Notes: generated by a model not told the origin, from the sequence alone. DNA of 64,000 nucleotides from Rhizobiaceae bacterium (GCA_014238155.1 JABABQ010000045.1:1-64000), one strand, 5' to 3'; shown: positions 1 to 9,016, counted from the stretch's first letter. Program-made: numbers and translations.

Positions 1-227
1 ATTCGCCGCATTCGCCGCCGTCGCCGCCGCCGGTAACGTCATTGTCGCAGATGGCGTCGCCGGCGGTGCGGTGGGGGGACCCCGATTTGACGCGAGGCCA
101 GACCTTCCCTCAAAGTCCGCCCCGTCAATCGGAGGTTCCCCTGCTTGAAATTTCAGAGATTGAGGGGGTGGGAGACGGGGAATCGAAGCCGCGGGGGAAC
201 TGAATTTGGCGCCGCGGGGGTTGTTTT
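1..227. other. GC-rich left edge, no gene recognised
   Basis: The first 60 bases are a run of GCC/TCG-type triplets that reads as alanine/glycine-rich in some frames, but no start, domain or conserved reading frame is visible. It may be the cut end of a low-complexity coding tract, like those seen elsewhere in the window, or noncoding. The rest leads into the hairpin repeats that start near 228. Confidence 0.4.
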
Positions 228-310
228 GCGCTCACGCAGGCGGGCGAAGGCCCGCCGCTCCGCGGGGGCGGCGCTAGCGCCGGACGGCTCTTCGCCGTCT
301 TGTACGGGCA
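228..310 (+). repeat. Hairpin repeat copy A (forward)
   Basis: First of four related units. It opens with GCGCTCACGCAGG and contains three short stem-loops in a row: a GGCGGGC/GCCCGCC stem near 239-256, a GGCGC/GCGCC stem near 269-280, and a GACGGC/GCCGTC stem with a TCTTC loop near 283-299. Copy D (605-689, opposite strand) matches it over its whole length with a few changes and a 2-base indel. Confidence 0.85.
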
Positions 311-348
311 GATCAGGGTTCGGAGTTTGGCGCCGCAGAGTTTGTTTT

Positions 349-423
349 GCGCTCACGTTGTCGGGCTTCGCCCTGCGCTCCGCGGGGGCGGCGCATAAGC
401 GCCGGACGGCTCTTCGCCGTCTC
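349..423 (+). repeat. Hairpin repeat copy B (forward)
   Basis: Second forward unit, starting GCGCTCACG. The first stem is changed to GGGC/GCCC with loop TTC, the second is GGCGC-ATAA-GCGCC, and the third is identical to copy A. The shared lead-in (TTTGGCGCCGC, then a T-rich stretch) before copies A and B shows that a unit larger than the hairpins was duplicated. Confidence 0.8.
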
Positions 424-483
424 TACGGAGGGTTCAGAGTTGGCCGTAATCGTTGACCGGCATATTCCACGCCCACCGTATCA

Positions 484-552
484 GGCCGCGAAGAGCGGCC
501 CGGTCGAAAGACCGCCCCCGCGGAGCGGCGGCAAAGCCGCCTGCGTGAGCGC
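484..552 (-). repeat. Hairpin repeat copy C (reverse)
   Basis: Read on the minus strand, this has the same constant segments as copies A and B (GCGCTCACGCAGG, GCTCCGCGGGGGCGG, TCTTCGC), but all three stems differ: GGCGGC/GCCGCC, GGTC/GACC and GGCCGC/GCGGCC. Each stem stays base-paired, so the changes are compensatory. Confidence 0.8.
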
Positions 553-604
553 AAGCGCTGTTAAGCGCGAACCAAACCGCGGCGGCACACTCCGAACACC
601 CATT

Positions 605-689
605 TGCCCGTAGAAGACGGCGAAGAGCCGTCCGGCGCTAACGCGCCACCCCCGCGGAGCGGCGGGCCTTCGCCCGCCTGCGTGAGCGC
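605..689 (-). repeat. Hairpin repeat copy D (reverse)
   Basis: This is a near-exact inverted copy of copy A, with one substitution and a 2-base insertion in the second hairpin and one further substitution after the third. Together the units run A-B forward and then C-D in reverse, so 228-689 as a whole is a large inverted arrangement. It lies directly 3' of the ABC exporter gene. Confidence 0.85.
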
Positions 690-700
690 ATATTAAACCC

Positions 701-720
701 CCGCCGAAATTACTCGGCGG
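701..720 (-). terminator. Stem-loop across the ABC exporter stop codon
   Basis: CCGCCGA at 701-707 and TCGGCGG at 714-720 form a perfect 7-bp stem around the minus-strand stop codon at 710-712. No clear T-tract follows, so it could be an imperfect terminator or an mRNA 3'-end stabiliser rather than a classical intrinsic terminator. Confidence 0.35.
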
Positions 721-2572
721 CGGTTTGCTCCTCTTCGGTCTGCAGGAAACCGCCGGACTGACGCGCCCACAAGGATGCGTAGAGACCGGCGGCGTCCACA
801 AGCTCATCATGGGTGCCCTGTTCAACGATCCGCCCCTGATCCAGCACGATCAGCCGGTCCATATTGGCAATCGTCGACAGGCGGTGGGCGATGGCCAGAA
901 CGGTCTTGCCCTCCATCAGGTTGAACAATTGTTCCTGAATGATGCTTTCCACCTCTGAATCCAGCGCCGATGTGGCTTCATCAAGGATCAGGATCGGGGC
1001 GTCCTTCAGGAACACCCGGGCGATGGCGATGCGCTGTCTTTGGCCGCCAGACAATTTAACCCCGCGCTCGCCGACCTGGGCATCATAGGCCTTGTTGCCG
1101 CTGTTATCTTCCAGATCGACGATGAACTCGTGCGCATTGGCACGCCTGGCAGCCGCGATGATCGCCGCGTCGTCGGCATCCGGGCGGCCATAGGCGATGT
1201 TTTCGCGAACCGACCGGTGCAGCAAGGATGTATCCTGTGTCACCACGGCAATCTGCGAGCGCAGCGTTTCCTGGCTGACTTTGGAAATATCCTGACCATC
1301 AATGGTCAATGTGCCACTCTCAATATCGTAGAGCCGCAGCAGGATGTTCATCATCGTGGTTTTGCCGGCACCGGAGCGACCGATCAGGCCAACCTTTTCA
1401 CCCGGCTGCAGATCCAGGTTCATCTCGCGGATGACTGAACCGTGCTTGTCATAGGTGAAGCTGACATTGTCAAAGCTGATCGCGCCGCTGGATACCGTCA
1501 GCGGCGTAGCGTCAACCGCATCACGAACATCGCGCCCCTGGGCAATCGTATTCATGCCGTCAATTGCCATGCCCATGTTTTCAAACAGGCCGGACAATTC
1601 CCACATGATCCAGTGGGACATGCTCGACAGGCGGATCACCAGGGCAGTCGCAACCGCCACGGCGGCAACCGTCGAAGTGCCGTTCAGCCATTGCGCGATG
1701 GCGATCGCGCCAACAACGGCCAACAACACATTGTTGAGCATGAAGATGCAGAATCCCATGCCGGTCGACAGGCGCATTTGCGGATGCACCGTTTGCAGAA
1801 ATCCATCCATGGAATCCTTGGCATAGTCGATTTCGCGCCCTGCATGGGCAAACAGTTTGACGGTTGAAATATTGGTATAACTGTCAACGATCCGCCCGGT
1901 CATGGTCGACCGCGCATCAGCCTGAATGCGCGAAATATGCGCCATTTTGGGGAGAAAATAGCGCAGGCAAATGACATAAACCACCAGCCATGCAACGAAG
2001 GGCAACATCAACCAGAAATCGAATGCGGCAACCAGGATCAAGGCACCAAGGAAGTAAATCGTCACATAAGCAAAAACATCCAGCACTTTCAAAACGGTCT
2101 CGCGAACGCCGAGCGCCGCCTGCATGACCTTGGTGGCCACACGCCCGGCGAATTCATCCTGATAGAACCCCATAGACTGGCCCAGCATATAGCGGTGGGC
2201 CTGCCAGCGGATAATCATTGGATAGTTGCCGTAGACCGCTTGATGCAACACCAACCCCCACAACAGTCGAAAGATTGGCAAAATCACCAGCACGACGACA
2301 GCCATCCAAATCAGGGTGTTACTGTGGGTTTCCAGGAAACTGTCGCGGTCGGCATTGGACAACCAGCCAACCACGTCTCCCACATAGGAAAAGATGATTA
2401 TTTCCAGACCAGCAGCAGACATGGCGAGCATGGCAGTGGCCAGCAGGGCGGGCCAGATGCCTTTGGAATAGTGCCAGCAAAAGGCCAGCAGACCATGAGG
2501 CGGCTGTTCCGGCTCAGCTTCGGGAAATGGTTCGATGAGGTTTTCAAACCAGCTCAATACACGATCTATCAT
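710..2572 (-). CDS. ABC exporter, fused membrane and ATPase domains (MsbA/MDR type)
   Basis: This is a half-transporter of 620 residues that would dimerise in the inner membrane and export a lipid, peptide or drug. An N-terminal membrane domain with about six hydrophobic helices (residues 35-340) precedes an ATPase domain (about 365-605) with Walker A GRSGAGKTT, signature LSGGQRQR, Walker B ILILDEATSALD and the switch histidine in AIAHRLST. The chosen start is ATG at 2572 because AAAGGTG lies 5 bases upstream; a longer in-frame reading to 2719 has no family support. The substrate cannot be told from sequence. A small membrane ORF ends one base upstream (2574), which suggests translational coupling. 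Confidence 0.93.
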   Translation of the reverse strand: MIDRVLSWFENLIEPFPEAEPEQPPHGLLAFCWHYSKGIWPALLATAMLAMSAAGLEIIIFSYVGDVVGWLSNADRDSFLETHSNTLIWMAVVVLVILPIFRLLWGLVLHQAVYGNYPMIIRWQAHRYMLGQSMGFYQDEFAGRVATKVMQAALGVRETVLKVLDVFAYVTIYFLGALILVAAFDFWLMLPFVAWLVVYVICLRYFLPKMAHISRIQADARSTMTGRIVDSYTNISTVKLFAHAGREIDYAKDSMDGFLQTVHPQMRLSTGMGFCIFMLNNVLLAVVGAIAIAQWLNGTSTVAAVAVATALVIRLSSMSHWIMWELSGLFENMGMAIDGMNTIAQGRDVRDAVDATPLTVSSGAISFDNVSFTYDKHGSVIREMNLDLQPGEKVGLIGRSGAGKTTMMNILLRLYDIESGTLTIDGQDISKVSQETLRSQIAVVTQDTSLLHRSVRENIAYGRPDADDAAIIAAARRANAHEFIVDLEDNSGNKAYDAQVGERGVKLSGGQRQRIAIARVFLKDAPILILDEATSALDSEVESIIQEQLFNLMEGKTVLAIAHRLSTIANMDRLIVLDQGRIVEQGTHDELVDAAGLYASLWARQSGGFLQTEEEQTAAE

Positions 2573-2573
2573 G

Positions 2574-2846
2574 TTACACCTTTGTATCGAAGCGGATGGG
2601 CAAGGGTACACACCTGCCGGACTGCTTCCTGAAATTATGTGAACTGGAAGACTGGTCGGAGCGACAGTCTTCCACCAGCCGCTGACTTCTGTCCAGTTTT
2701 GTAGATTCACTGCTGACAATTACTGTCACTGTTATGGTCTGCAGCACCAACAACGTAATCAACACCAGATAAATAATGCGCCGCGGGCGGGCTAAATACC
2801 GCTGATCAAACCGATGGGTGGGCTCTGTTTTGAGTGAGTGGGACAT
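2574..2846 (-). CDS. Possible small single-pass membrane protein
   Basis: This 90-residue reading frame has one strong hydrophobic helix at residues 25-45 (IIYLVLITLLVLQTITVTVI) between a basic N-terminal part and a polar, serine-rich tail. I do not recognise a family. It ends one base before the start codon of the ABC exporter, an arrangement typical of a coupled upstream gene, but its ribosome-binding site is weak (CGGAAC) and the tail composition is unremarkable. It could be a small accessory subunit of the exporter or a chance frame in the leader. Confidence 0.35.
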   Translation of the reverse strand: MSHSLKTEPTHRFDQRYLARPRRIIYLVLITLLVLQTITVTVIVSSESTKLDRSQRLVEDCRSDQSSSSHNFRKQSGRCVPLPIRFDTKV

Positions 2847-3136
2847 AATGTGTTCCGAAAATTTTGAGAAACGCGAACAAGCGAAAAGCGGCGGGTGGGA
2901 CGAAGAGCCAGCAGCAATCTCGGAACTACATTTTTTAGAAAAAGAAAAACGCGGTAGCGGTCGCCTAGCTGGCGCAGGACATCGCCCTACGGAGCAGGGT
3001 CCAGCCGAACGGGGGATTTATCAACACAATAGTCATAGCATCCTCCTTCGACGCGTTTTCAATGACACTCAAATAGCTTTGCTTTTTAAAAATGTATAGT
3101 CCTATTTGTTCAAAATATATTTCGGAGGTCGAGTAG
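2847..3136. other. Divergent intergenic region before trmL
   Basis: About 290 bases between the minus-strand ABC exporter unit and plus-strand trmL. The last 80 bases are AT-rich and probably hold the trmL promoter. I see no RNA gene or repeat here. Confidence 0.5.
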
Positions 3137-3622
3137 TTGCCAGAAAACCACAATTTGCAGGGTTTGACGTCAGACCTGCGGATCGTCCTTTTCCAACCAG
3201 ACATTCCCGGCAATACGGGCACTATCCTGCGTCTGGCGGCGTGTCTGGGATTAGCAGTCGACATCATACAACCTGCAGGGTTTCGCCTTGACAACAAGAG
3301 TTTGAGGCGTGCCGGCATGGACTATCTGGAACGGGCAGCGATGCAGTTGCACGACGACTGGCCGGCATTTGAGGCATGGCGCAAAACGGAAAAACGCCGG
3401 CTGATCGTGCTCACCACCAAAGCCGAACGCGCCTATACGGAATTTCATTACCAGTCCGGAGATTGCCTGCTTTTTGGTCGCGAATCATCCGGGGTGCCCG
3501 AATTTGTCCACGACGTTGCGGACCAGCGTCTGACGATTGGGATGGCCCAAACCGGGCGGTCTTTAAATATTGCGATGAGTGTTGCAATGACCACCGGTGA
3601 AGCAATCCGTCAAACCAGGTAG
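3137..3622 (+). CDS. trmL: tRNA (cytidine/uridine-34 2'-O)-methyltransferase TrmL
   Basis: This 161-residue SPOUT-fold enzyme methylates the 2'-hydroxyl of the wobble base in leucine tRNAs, using S-adenosylmethionine. The motifs in order are the N-terminal FQPDIPGNTGTILRLAACLG, the LFGRESSGVP loop (about residues 111-120) and the C-terminal knot motif GRSLNIAMSVAM. The length fits the family. The start is TTG at 3137, supported by GGAGG nine bases upstream; no in-frame ATG is as well placed. It is a monocistronic housekeeping gene between the ABC exporter and hemF. Confidence 0.93.
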   Translation: MPENHNLQGLTSDLRIVLFQPDIPGNTGTILRLAACLGLAVDIIQPAGFRLDNKSLRRAGMDYLERAAMQLHDDWPAFEAWRKTEKRRLIVLTTKAERAYTEFHYQSGDCLLFGRESSGVPEFVHDVADQRLTIGMAQTGRSLNIAMSVAMTTGEAIRQTR

Positions 3623-3810
3623 GTCAATTTGTTCTACGCCGGGGTTGATAGCAAGTCGGCCTGTCCGCAGACGATTTCGCCTCGCCAAGAATCATTTTTG
3701 TTACGTTGCAACCCCTACAACTTTGTCTGCACTCCATTCCTGAGCAAAGATAATCAGCTTGTCCAGCACCCAAACCTTGCAAGGCTCATGGACGATGTGG
3801 CAGTGCACAG

Positions 3811-4752
3811 ATGCAACTCAATCATCAGGCCCAAGACATGCGCGAAAAGCCCACTTTACCTCCTGGCCTACCCGAGGATATCGAGACCAAGAAGACCACC
3901 GCAAAGGCCTGGTTTGAGGAATTGCGCACAGATATCTGCGTCCGTCTGGAGGCGCTGGAAGACGCTGTTCAGGGACCTATGGGCGACCGGGAACCTGGAC
4001 GATTTGTGCAAACCCCGTGGCAACGCGATGAAGGCAAAGGCGGTGGCGGTGTCATGTCGATGATGTCGGGGCGTGTGTTTGAAAAGGTCGGGGTTCACGT
4101 CTCGACTGTCTATGGCGAATTCTCACCGGAATTTCGCAAACAAATGCCGGGCGGTGACAAGGACCCCCGATTTTGGGCATCCGGCGTATCGTTGATTGCC
4201 CATCCGCAAAATCCCAACGTTCCGGCTGTCCATATGAATACGCGAATGGTGGTGACATCTTCACAATGGTTCGGAGGCGGTGCCGACTTGACGCCGGTTC
4301 TGGATGCCCGCCGCGTTCAGGATGATCCTGATTCAGCCGACTTTCATGCGGCGATGAAATTGGCCTGTGAGAAACACGCTGTGGCCGACTACGATCACTA
4401 TAAAGCCTGGTGTGATGAATATTTTCATCTCAACCACCGCGATGAACCGCGTGGCATTGGCGGCATATTTTTTGATTACCTGCATGGCGGAGAAGCGCTG
4501 GATCAGTGGCAACCAAATTTCGAATTTGTCCAGGATGTGGGGCGGGCGTTTGCCGAGATATATCCCGCGCTGGTCAGCCGCAATATGGAGATGCCATGGG
4601 ATGATGCAGCGCGCCAAGAACAGTTGATCAGACGCGGGCGCTATGTGGAGTTCAACCTGCTGCAGGACCGGGGCACAATCTTCGGGCTAAAGACCGGGGG
4701 CAACGTCAACTCAATCCTGAGCAGCATGCCACCGGTTGTAAAATTTCCCTGA
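3811..4752 (+). CDS. hemF: Coproporphyrinogen III oxidase, oxygen-dependent
   Basis: This cytoplasmic haem-pathway enzyme oxidatively decarboxylates coproporphyrinogen III to protoporphyrinogen IX. Clear family motifs are [17 protein letters not shown] (about residues 146-162), the [20 protein letters not shown] block and the C-terminal [14 protein letters not shown]. The frame starts with ATG at 3811; a second ATG at 3838 ([14 protein letters not shown]) matches the family N-terminus better, and neither has a convincing ribosome-binding site, so the start is uncertain by nine residues. The oxygen requirement implies aerobic growth. Confidence 0.95.
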   Translation: MQLNHQAQDMREKPTLPPGLPEDIETKKTTAKAWFEELRTDICVRLEALEDAVQGPMGDREPGRFVQTPWQRDEGKGGGGVMSMMSGRVFEKVGVHVSTVYGEFSPEFRKQMPGGDKDPRFWASGVSLIAHPQNPNVPAVHMNTRMVVTSSQWFGGGADLTPVLDARRVQDDPDSADFHAAMKLACEKHAVADYDHYKAWCDEYFHLNHRDEPRGIGGIFFDYLHGGEALDQWQPNFEFVQDVGRAFAEIYPALVSRNMEMPWDDAARQEQLIRRGRYVEFNLLQDRGTIFGLKTGGNVNSILSSMPPVVKFP

Positions 4753-4795
4753 GTCCTGACCTTAGAACCGTTCCAGAAGGGTTTGCGATTGGCGG

Positions 4796-4870
4796 ACGCC
4801 CCCGTTTGTTACTGCCAGGGTCGAGCCGCCCTTGCCCGAAGCGCGGGCTTCGCGCTGCGTGCGTCTCAAC
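4796..4870. repeat. Degenerate hairpin element downstream of hemF
   Basis: A GC-rich stretch with interleaved short inverted segments (GCCCGAAGCGCGGGCTTCGC) followed by GCGTGCGTCTC. It resembles a decayed member of the hairpin family at 228-689 but lacks the constant GCTCCGCGGGGGCGG block. Confidence 0.35.
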
Positions 4871-4926
4871 TCTGGATCATCTCGCCAATCACAAACAGCA
4901 TTAGCTCCATTTAAGCCTGAACGTCT

Positions 4927-5340
4927 CTAGTTTATCGGCAGGTATTTAGTTTTGAAAAAATTCACCGCTTTGTGGAACATTGGATCCCAGGATCCGTCCA
5001 TTGCCGCATCAATGTCGTGCCAGAAAAATTCAAAACAATGGCCATGATCGTCCGTTGTTTCATGCCTCCAGCTATCCGGCAACTCGCAAACGGCTACTTC
5101 GAAAAACCACCATTCCTGATCAGAGACAATCGCTTTTGATGTTCCGACCAGTTTAAATTCTTCGGCAATCTCCAAACCGCTTTCTTCAGCCAATTCGCGA
5201 CGTGCAGCGTCGTGAGCCGTTTCAGAGGATTCAATTGTTCCTTTCACAAGCTGATTGCCTGCTTCGGGATGCCTGAAAGCGAGAACTTTGGTAACGCCAT
5301 TTTGAATTCGCAGCACCATGGGACAGGCTTTGGAGGTCAT
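4927..5340 (-). CDS. Nudix hydrolase
   Basis: This 137-residue protein cleaves a nucleoside-diphosphate-linked substrate of unknown identity. The Nudix box is complete, G-x5-E-x7-REL-AEE-SGL, at about residues 34-56, so metal binding should be intact. Its start codon overlaps the cca stop by four bases, making it the last gene of the DUF1285-nudL-cca operon. The operon neighbours suggest nucleotide-pool or RNA housekeeping; the substrate cannot be assigned. Confidence 0.85.
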   Translation of the reverse strand: MTSKACPMVLRIQNGVTKVLAFRHPEAGNQLVKGTIESSETAHDAARRELAEESGLEIAEEFKLVGTSKAIVSDQEWWFFEVAVCELPDSWRHETTDDHGHCFEFFWHDIDAAMDGSWDPMFHKAVNFFKTKYLPIN

Positions 5341-6548
5341 GTCACGTTCGCCAGAAGCTCATCTTTTGGCGCCGTGAAATTGCTGTTCACCCATGCCTGC
5401 TCCAGTTCCAACAGCTTTTCGGAGATCGCCGGACCTGCCGCCATGCCGAGATTGATCAGATCGCCACCCCGAAGTGGAAATTCCGGCCTGTTCCACCGTT
5501 TGAGCCATTTTAGTTGCCGCAATAATTTTTTCGACTCCGCGTCGTTCTTTGCAATCGCCAAGTGCAGCTTGTCACCGACCGCAGTTTGATTTTGCCAGTA
5601 GAGCCATTGGTTGAACGGGTCTTGGTTTAACGCAGCATTCAATGGCTCAACCTGGGCCCAGTTTCGCAAGCGTGACTTGACTTTGTTGGGCAATTTCAAA
5701 CGGTCACTGATTGCCGATACCCGCTCTTCCATAGGTGGAATGATCGCCATCAACCGCAACAGACCGTCGATTTGCCAACCCTGTTGCTGCTCAGCCGCCA
5801 TCAGGCCGGGCAAGGCATCAATTCCCCATTTTTCCGTTTCAGGCAGAACCGCCGACAGCACACCGGTAGTGCGCATCCACAATATCGCCCGGCTCGGATC
5901 CGGTGCCGCCAGCAATCTGGACAATTCATGCCAGATCCGTTCTGCAGAAAGTTCTGACAATCCACCCTTTAGCCGTGTGCAGGCCTTCAACCCTTCCGCA
6001 TCAGGGCGAAATTTTCCATACCATGCAAAGAAACGAAAGAAACGCAGGATGCGCAGATAGTCCTCTTTGATGCGGGTTTCTGCGTCGTCAATAAAACGCA
6101 CTGTTTGCGACAACACATCCTGCATCCCGCCCAGCGGATCATAAACCGTGCCATCAGCATTCAGATAAAGCGCGTTGATGGTCAGATCGCGACGGCTGGC
6201 GTCGGCGACCCAGTCAGTTCCATAGAGCACTTTTGCGTGGCGCCCATCGGTCTCGATGTCACGCCGCAATGTCGTAACCTCATATGCGTCGCCTTCCAGT
6301 ACAACCGTTACTGTGCCGTGTTCAATGCCGGTTGGAACCGTTTTATGGCCAGCTGCCTGCATCCGCAAAATTACATCGCGCGGCACCAGATTCGTCGCAA
6401 TATCCACGTCTGATATGGGTTGATCGAGCAAGGCATTGCGTACCGCACCTCCGGCGATCCGGGCCTCGCCCCCTGCCTCATTGAGAAGGCGTAACAATTG
6501 CAGGAGGCTGGGTCGGGCGATCCAGTCCTGCTCAATAGGCTCAGCCAT
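5337..6548 (-). CDS. cca: CCA tRNA nucleotidyltransferase
   Basis: This 403-residue class II nucleotidyltransferase adds or repairs the 3' CCA end of tRNAs. Near the N-terminus are the nucleotide-binding GGAVRNALL and the catalytic metal pair in SDVDIAT. They are followed by the RRDLTINALYLN block, the EDYLRILRFFRF helix (template region) and a helical RNA-binding tail. Alphaproteobacteria usually have this compact form without an HD domain. It overlaps nudL upstream by eight bases and the downstream Nudix gene by four, so the genes are translationally coupled. Confidence 0.93.
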   Translation of the reverse strand: MAEPIEQDWIARPSLLQLLRLLNEAGGEARIAGGAVRNALLDQPISDVDIATNLVPRDVILRMQAAGHKTVPTGIEHGTVTVVLEGDAYEVTTLRRDIETDGRHAKVLYGTDWVADASRRDLTINALYLNADGTVYDPLGGMQDVLSQTVRFIDDAETRIKEDYLRILRFFRFFAWYGKFRPDAEGLKACTRLKGGLSELSAERIWHELSRLLAAPDPSRAILWMRTTGVLSAVLPETEKWGIDALPGLMAAEQQQGWQIDGLLRLMAIIPPMEERVSAISDRLKLPNKVKSRLRNWAQVEPLNAALNQDPFNQWLYWQNQTAVGDKLHLAIAKNDAESKKLLRQLKWLKRWNRPEFPLRGGDLINLGMAAGPAISEKLLELEQAWVNSNFTAPKDELLANVT

Positions 6549-7221
6549 CTGCTTCTGCCACTCCGTAAAGCCGTTCCTGCACCATGCGGATGATGCCCGC
6601 CGTTACACCCCAAATTCTTCGTTCCACCGGCGGTTCCACAGCATCATCTGCAAAGGGCATGACGTAATAATAGACTTTCTTGTCCGCCCACAGCCGGCTT
6701 TCGCGTGCGTGGTTTTTTTGATCCATCAAGAACCCGAGCGGCACTTCGAAGGCGGCTGCGACTTCATCTTCACTCAACGTCAAGCGCGGCTCGCCACGAA
6801 CCATGCCAATCACCGGCGAAATGCAATAGCCGGAACCGGTATAATAGGGGCCAAATGTTCCGATAATGTCGACCTGAGCCGGTTCCAGACCAACTTCCTC
6901 CTCGGCCTCTCGCAAAGCGGCCTCTTCCGGCGATTCGCCGGGATCAATTTTTCCACCTGGAAATGCCACCTGCCCGCTATGGCTCGACAGATGCTCGGTG
7001 CGCTGGGTCAACAATATTGTCGCCTCCCCGTCCCGGTCGATCACCGGAATTAGCACCGCGGCGGGTTTGAATTGAAGCCCCGCAGCAAACATCGGATGAT
7101 CAGGATTCATCGACTGATCACCGCCAATTGCCGCGAACAGATCGGCACGGCTGGCAAATCGCTCCAGAACACGTTTTTCAAACGCCTCAAAACCATAAAT
7201 GTCCGGGATCAGATAGTCCAA
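6541..7221 (-). CDS. CoA pyrophosphatase (NudL-type Nudix hydrolase)
   Basis: This 226-residue Nudix enzyme would split coenzyme A or acyl-CoA into phosphopantetheine and 3',5'-ADP. The family signature LLTQRTEHLSSHSGQVAFPG runs straight into the Nudix box GGKIDPGE...REAEEEVGL (about residues 90-115). That combination separates NudL from other Nudix proteins. It lies two bases after DUF1285 and overlaps cca by eight bases. The DUF1285-nudL-cca order is familiar from Hyphomicrobiales genomes. Confidence 0.88.
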   Translation of the reverse strand: MDYLIPDIYGFEAFEKRVLERFASRADLFAAIGGDQSMNPDHPMFAAGLQFKPAAVLIPVIDRDGEATILLTQRTEHLSSHSGQVAFPGGKIDPGESPEEAALREAEEEVGLEPAQVDIIGTFGPYYTGSGYCISPVIGMVRGEPRLTLSEDEVAAAFEVPLGFLMDQKNHARESRLWADKKVYYYVMPFADDAVEPPVERRIWGVTAGIIRMVQERLYGVAEADG

Positions 7222-7223
7222 GA

Positions 7224-7859
7224 TCAGGCGCTCAGTTCAGCAAGTTTGTCTGAGGGCATTATTGGGAATATCTGCCCCATGGAACGCAGCACAAACATCT
7301 TGGTGCCATTTACTTCAAGCTCTTCGCCGTGGGAAATCAATTCATACATGACCGGCCGCGCAAGCAGTGCTTCCAATCGACTCCGGACCAGAACGTAAGG
7401 TTTGAGCTGGTCGGTTTCCCCAATAATATCAAAGCGCAAGGGGTTGTCTGGTCCACATTCCACGAGGTCACCTACATTCGTTCGGAAGGTCAGAACCTGC
7501 TCATCGCCCTTTCGTGCTGCATTCATTTCAACCGCCACAAAAGGCGCATCTTCAACCGTAATGCCGACCTTCTCAACAGGTGTCACCAGATAGGTTTTGC
7601 CATCCTCGTCTTTACGCAGCACCGTTGAAAACAGTCGCACCAGCGGTGCCCGGCCAATCGGAGTGCCCATATAAAACCAGGTCCCGTCGCGCTTGATGAC
7701 GATATCCAGATCGCCACAAAATTCGGGATTCCACCTATCCACGGGTGGCAAGCCTGCACCGGCATGGTTGGCCCGCGACACCAGGGCTTCCAGTGCCCCT
7801 GTGGGGCTTTCTGTTGGGCCCTTTTTAGGATTGGCTGCAGATTTGAATTTTTCGCCCAT
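7224..7859 (-). CDS. DUF1285 family protein
   Basis: This 211-residue cytoplasmic protein has unknown biochemical function. The family is recognised from GDLDIVIKRDGTWFYMGTPI, followed by LVRLFSTVLRKDEDGKTYLVTPVEK. It has no membrane segment or catalytic motif that I can name. The start is taken as ATG at 7859 because AGGAG sits six bases upstream; the earlier ATG at 7874 lies before that site. It leads the minus-strand nudL-cca operon and is divergent from the MoxR cluster with about 136 bases between them. Confidence 0.82.
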   Translation of the reverse strand: MGEKFKSAANPKKGPTESPTGALEALVSRANHAGAGLPPVDRWNPEFCGDLDIVIKRDGTWFYMGTPIGRAPLVRLFSTVLRKDEDGKTYLVTPVEKVGITVEDAPFVAVEMNAARKGDEQVLTFRTNVGDLVECGPDNPLRFDIIGETDQLKPYVLVRSRLEALLARPVMYELISHGEELEVNGTKMFVLRSMGQIFPIMPSDKLAELSA

Positions 7860-7995
7860 ATCCGGCTCCTGCATGTTATCATATCACGGTCATAGTCTTG
7901 GCCCAAACTTGGGCATAGTCACGAAATAGTGGCTATTGTCACGCTTGTCAGCATGGCAGACTAAGTCAACCCGAATTCTCATATGAGAGCACAGC

Positions 7996-9006
7996 ATGAG
8001 TGAAATGACCAAAATCACCGAAGCAGATGAAAAAGCGATCATTGCTGAAGCGGAGGCCGCTGTAGAAACGGTCGCCCAGGCCCGCGATGCTATTTCCAAA
8101 GTGATTTATGGACAAAAAGACGTCGTGGAAAACTCCCTGACCACGATATTCGCCGGAGGCCATGCCCTGTTGGTCGGTGTGCCGGGTCTGGCGAAAACCA
8201 AACTGGTGGAAACGCTGGGCATCGTTTTGGGTCTTGGGGCCAGTCGCATTCAGTTTACGCCCGATTTGATGCCATCTGACATTATCGGATCAGAGATCCT
8301 TGATCAGGACGCCGATGGCAAACGGTCATTCAGATTTGTCAAAGGCCCGATATTTGCTCAATTGCTGATGGCCGATGAGATCAACCGCGCCTCACCACGC
8401 ACCCAGTCCGCTTTGCTGCAATCGATGCAGGAATACCACGTCACCATCGCCGGTGAGCGGCATGATTTGCCCAGTCCGTTTCACGTGCTGGCCACCCAGA
8501 ATCCGCTGGAACAGGAAGGTACTTATCCGCTGCCTGAAGCGCAACTGGACCGATTCCTGATGCAGATCGATGTTGACTATCCCGATCTTGATGCCGAGCG
8601 GCAGATCCTGCTGGAAACAACCGGTGCCAGAGAGGCCGTGGCGGAACGAGCCATGGAACTGAGCCAATTGACCGATATTCAGGCATTGGTGCGGCGCATG
8701 CCCGTTGGTGAAAGCGTCGTGGAAGCCATTCTTGGCCTCGTCCGGTCTGCACGACCCGGGGCTGAAGATCAAAATGATTCTACCCGTCACATTGCCTGGG
8801 GCCCCGGTCCGCGCGCCTCTCAGGCCTTGATGCTGACGGTCCGTGCCCGGGCTCTGCTGGATGGTAGGCTGGCGCCTTCTGTTGATGATGTTGTGGCGCT
8901 TGCCGAACCTGTCCTGCAACACCGCATGGCGCTCAATTTCGGCGCCCGGGCAGAAGGAATCGGGGTGCAGCAGGTTATTGGCGATTTGAAGCAGCGGTGG
9001 ATGTGA
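7996..9006 (+). CDS. MoxR family AAA+ ATPase
   Basis: This 336-residue AAA+ chaperone-like ATPase is thought to act on VWA-domain or membrane partner proteins. Walker A is GVPGLAKTK (about residues 60-68), Walker B is LLMADEIN (about 122-129), and the sensor ATQNPLEQEGTYPLPEAQLDRF is strongly conserved. It heads a four-gene unit with DUF58, BatA/DUF4159 and a large membrane protein. In this family that context indicates an envelope-stress or aerotolerance complex. The upstream site GAGAG is weak; an internal ATG lies at 8005. Confidence 0.92.
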   Translation: MSEMTKITEADEKAIIAEAEAAVETVAQARDAISKVIYGQKDVVENSLTTIFAGGHALLVGVPGLAKTKLVETLGIVLGLGASRIQFTPDLMPSDIIGSEILDQDADGKRSFRFVKGPIFAQLLMADEINRASPRTQSALLQSMQEYHVTIAGERHDLPSPFHVLATQNPLEQEGTYPLPEAQLDRFLMQIDVDYPDLDAERQILLETTGAREAVAERAMELSQLTDIQALVRRMPVGESVVEAILGLVRSARPGAEDQNDSTRHIAWGPGPRASQALMLTVRARALLDGRLAPSVDDVVALAEPVLQHRMALNFGARAEGIGVQQVIGDLKQRWM

Positions 9007-9016
9007 GGTCACTGAA

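Noticed and set aside
228-689. Possible CRISPR array in the left-edge repeats
   Set aside because: Units are in both orientations, contain internal hairpins and have no regular unique spacers, and no cas gene is near.
1937-2632. 231-codon plus-strand frame opposite the ABC exporter
   Set aside because: Composition (His, Gln-rich) is that of an antisense translation, with no motif.
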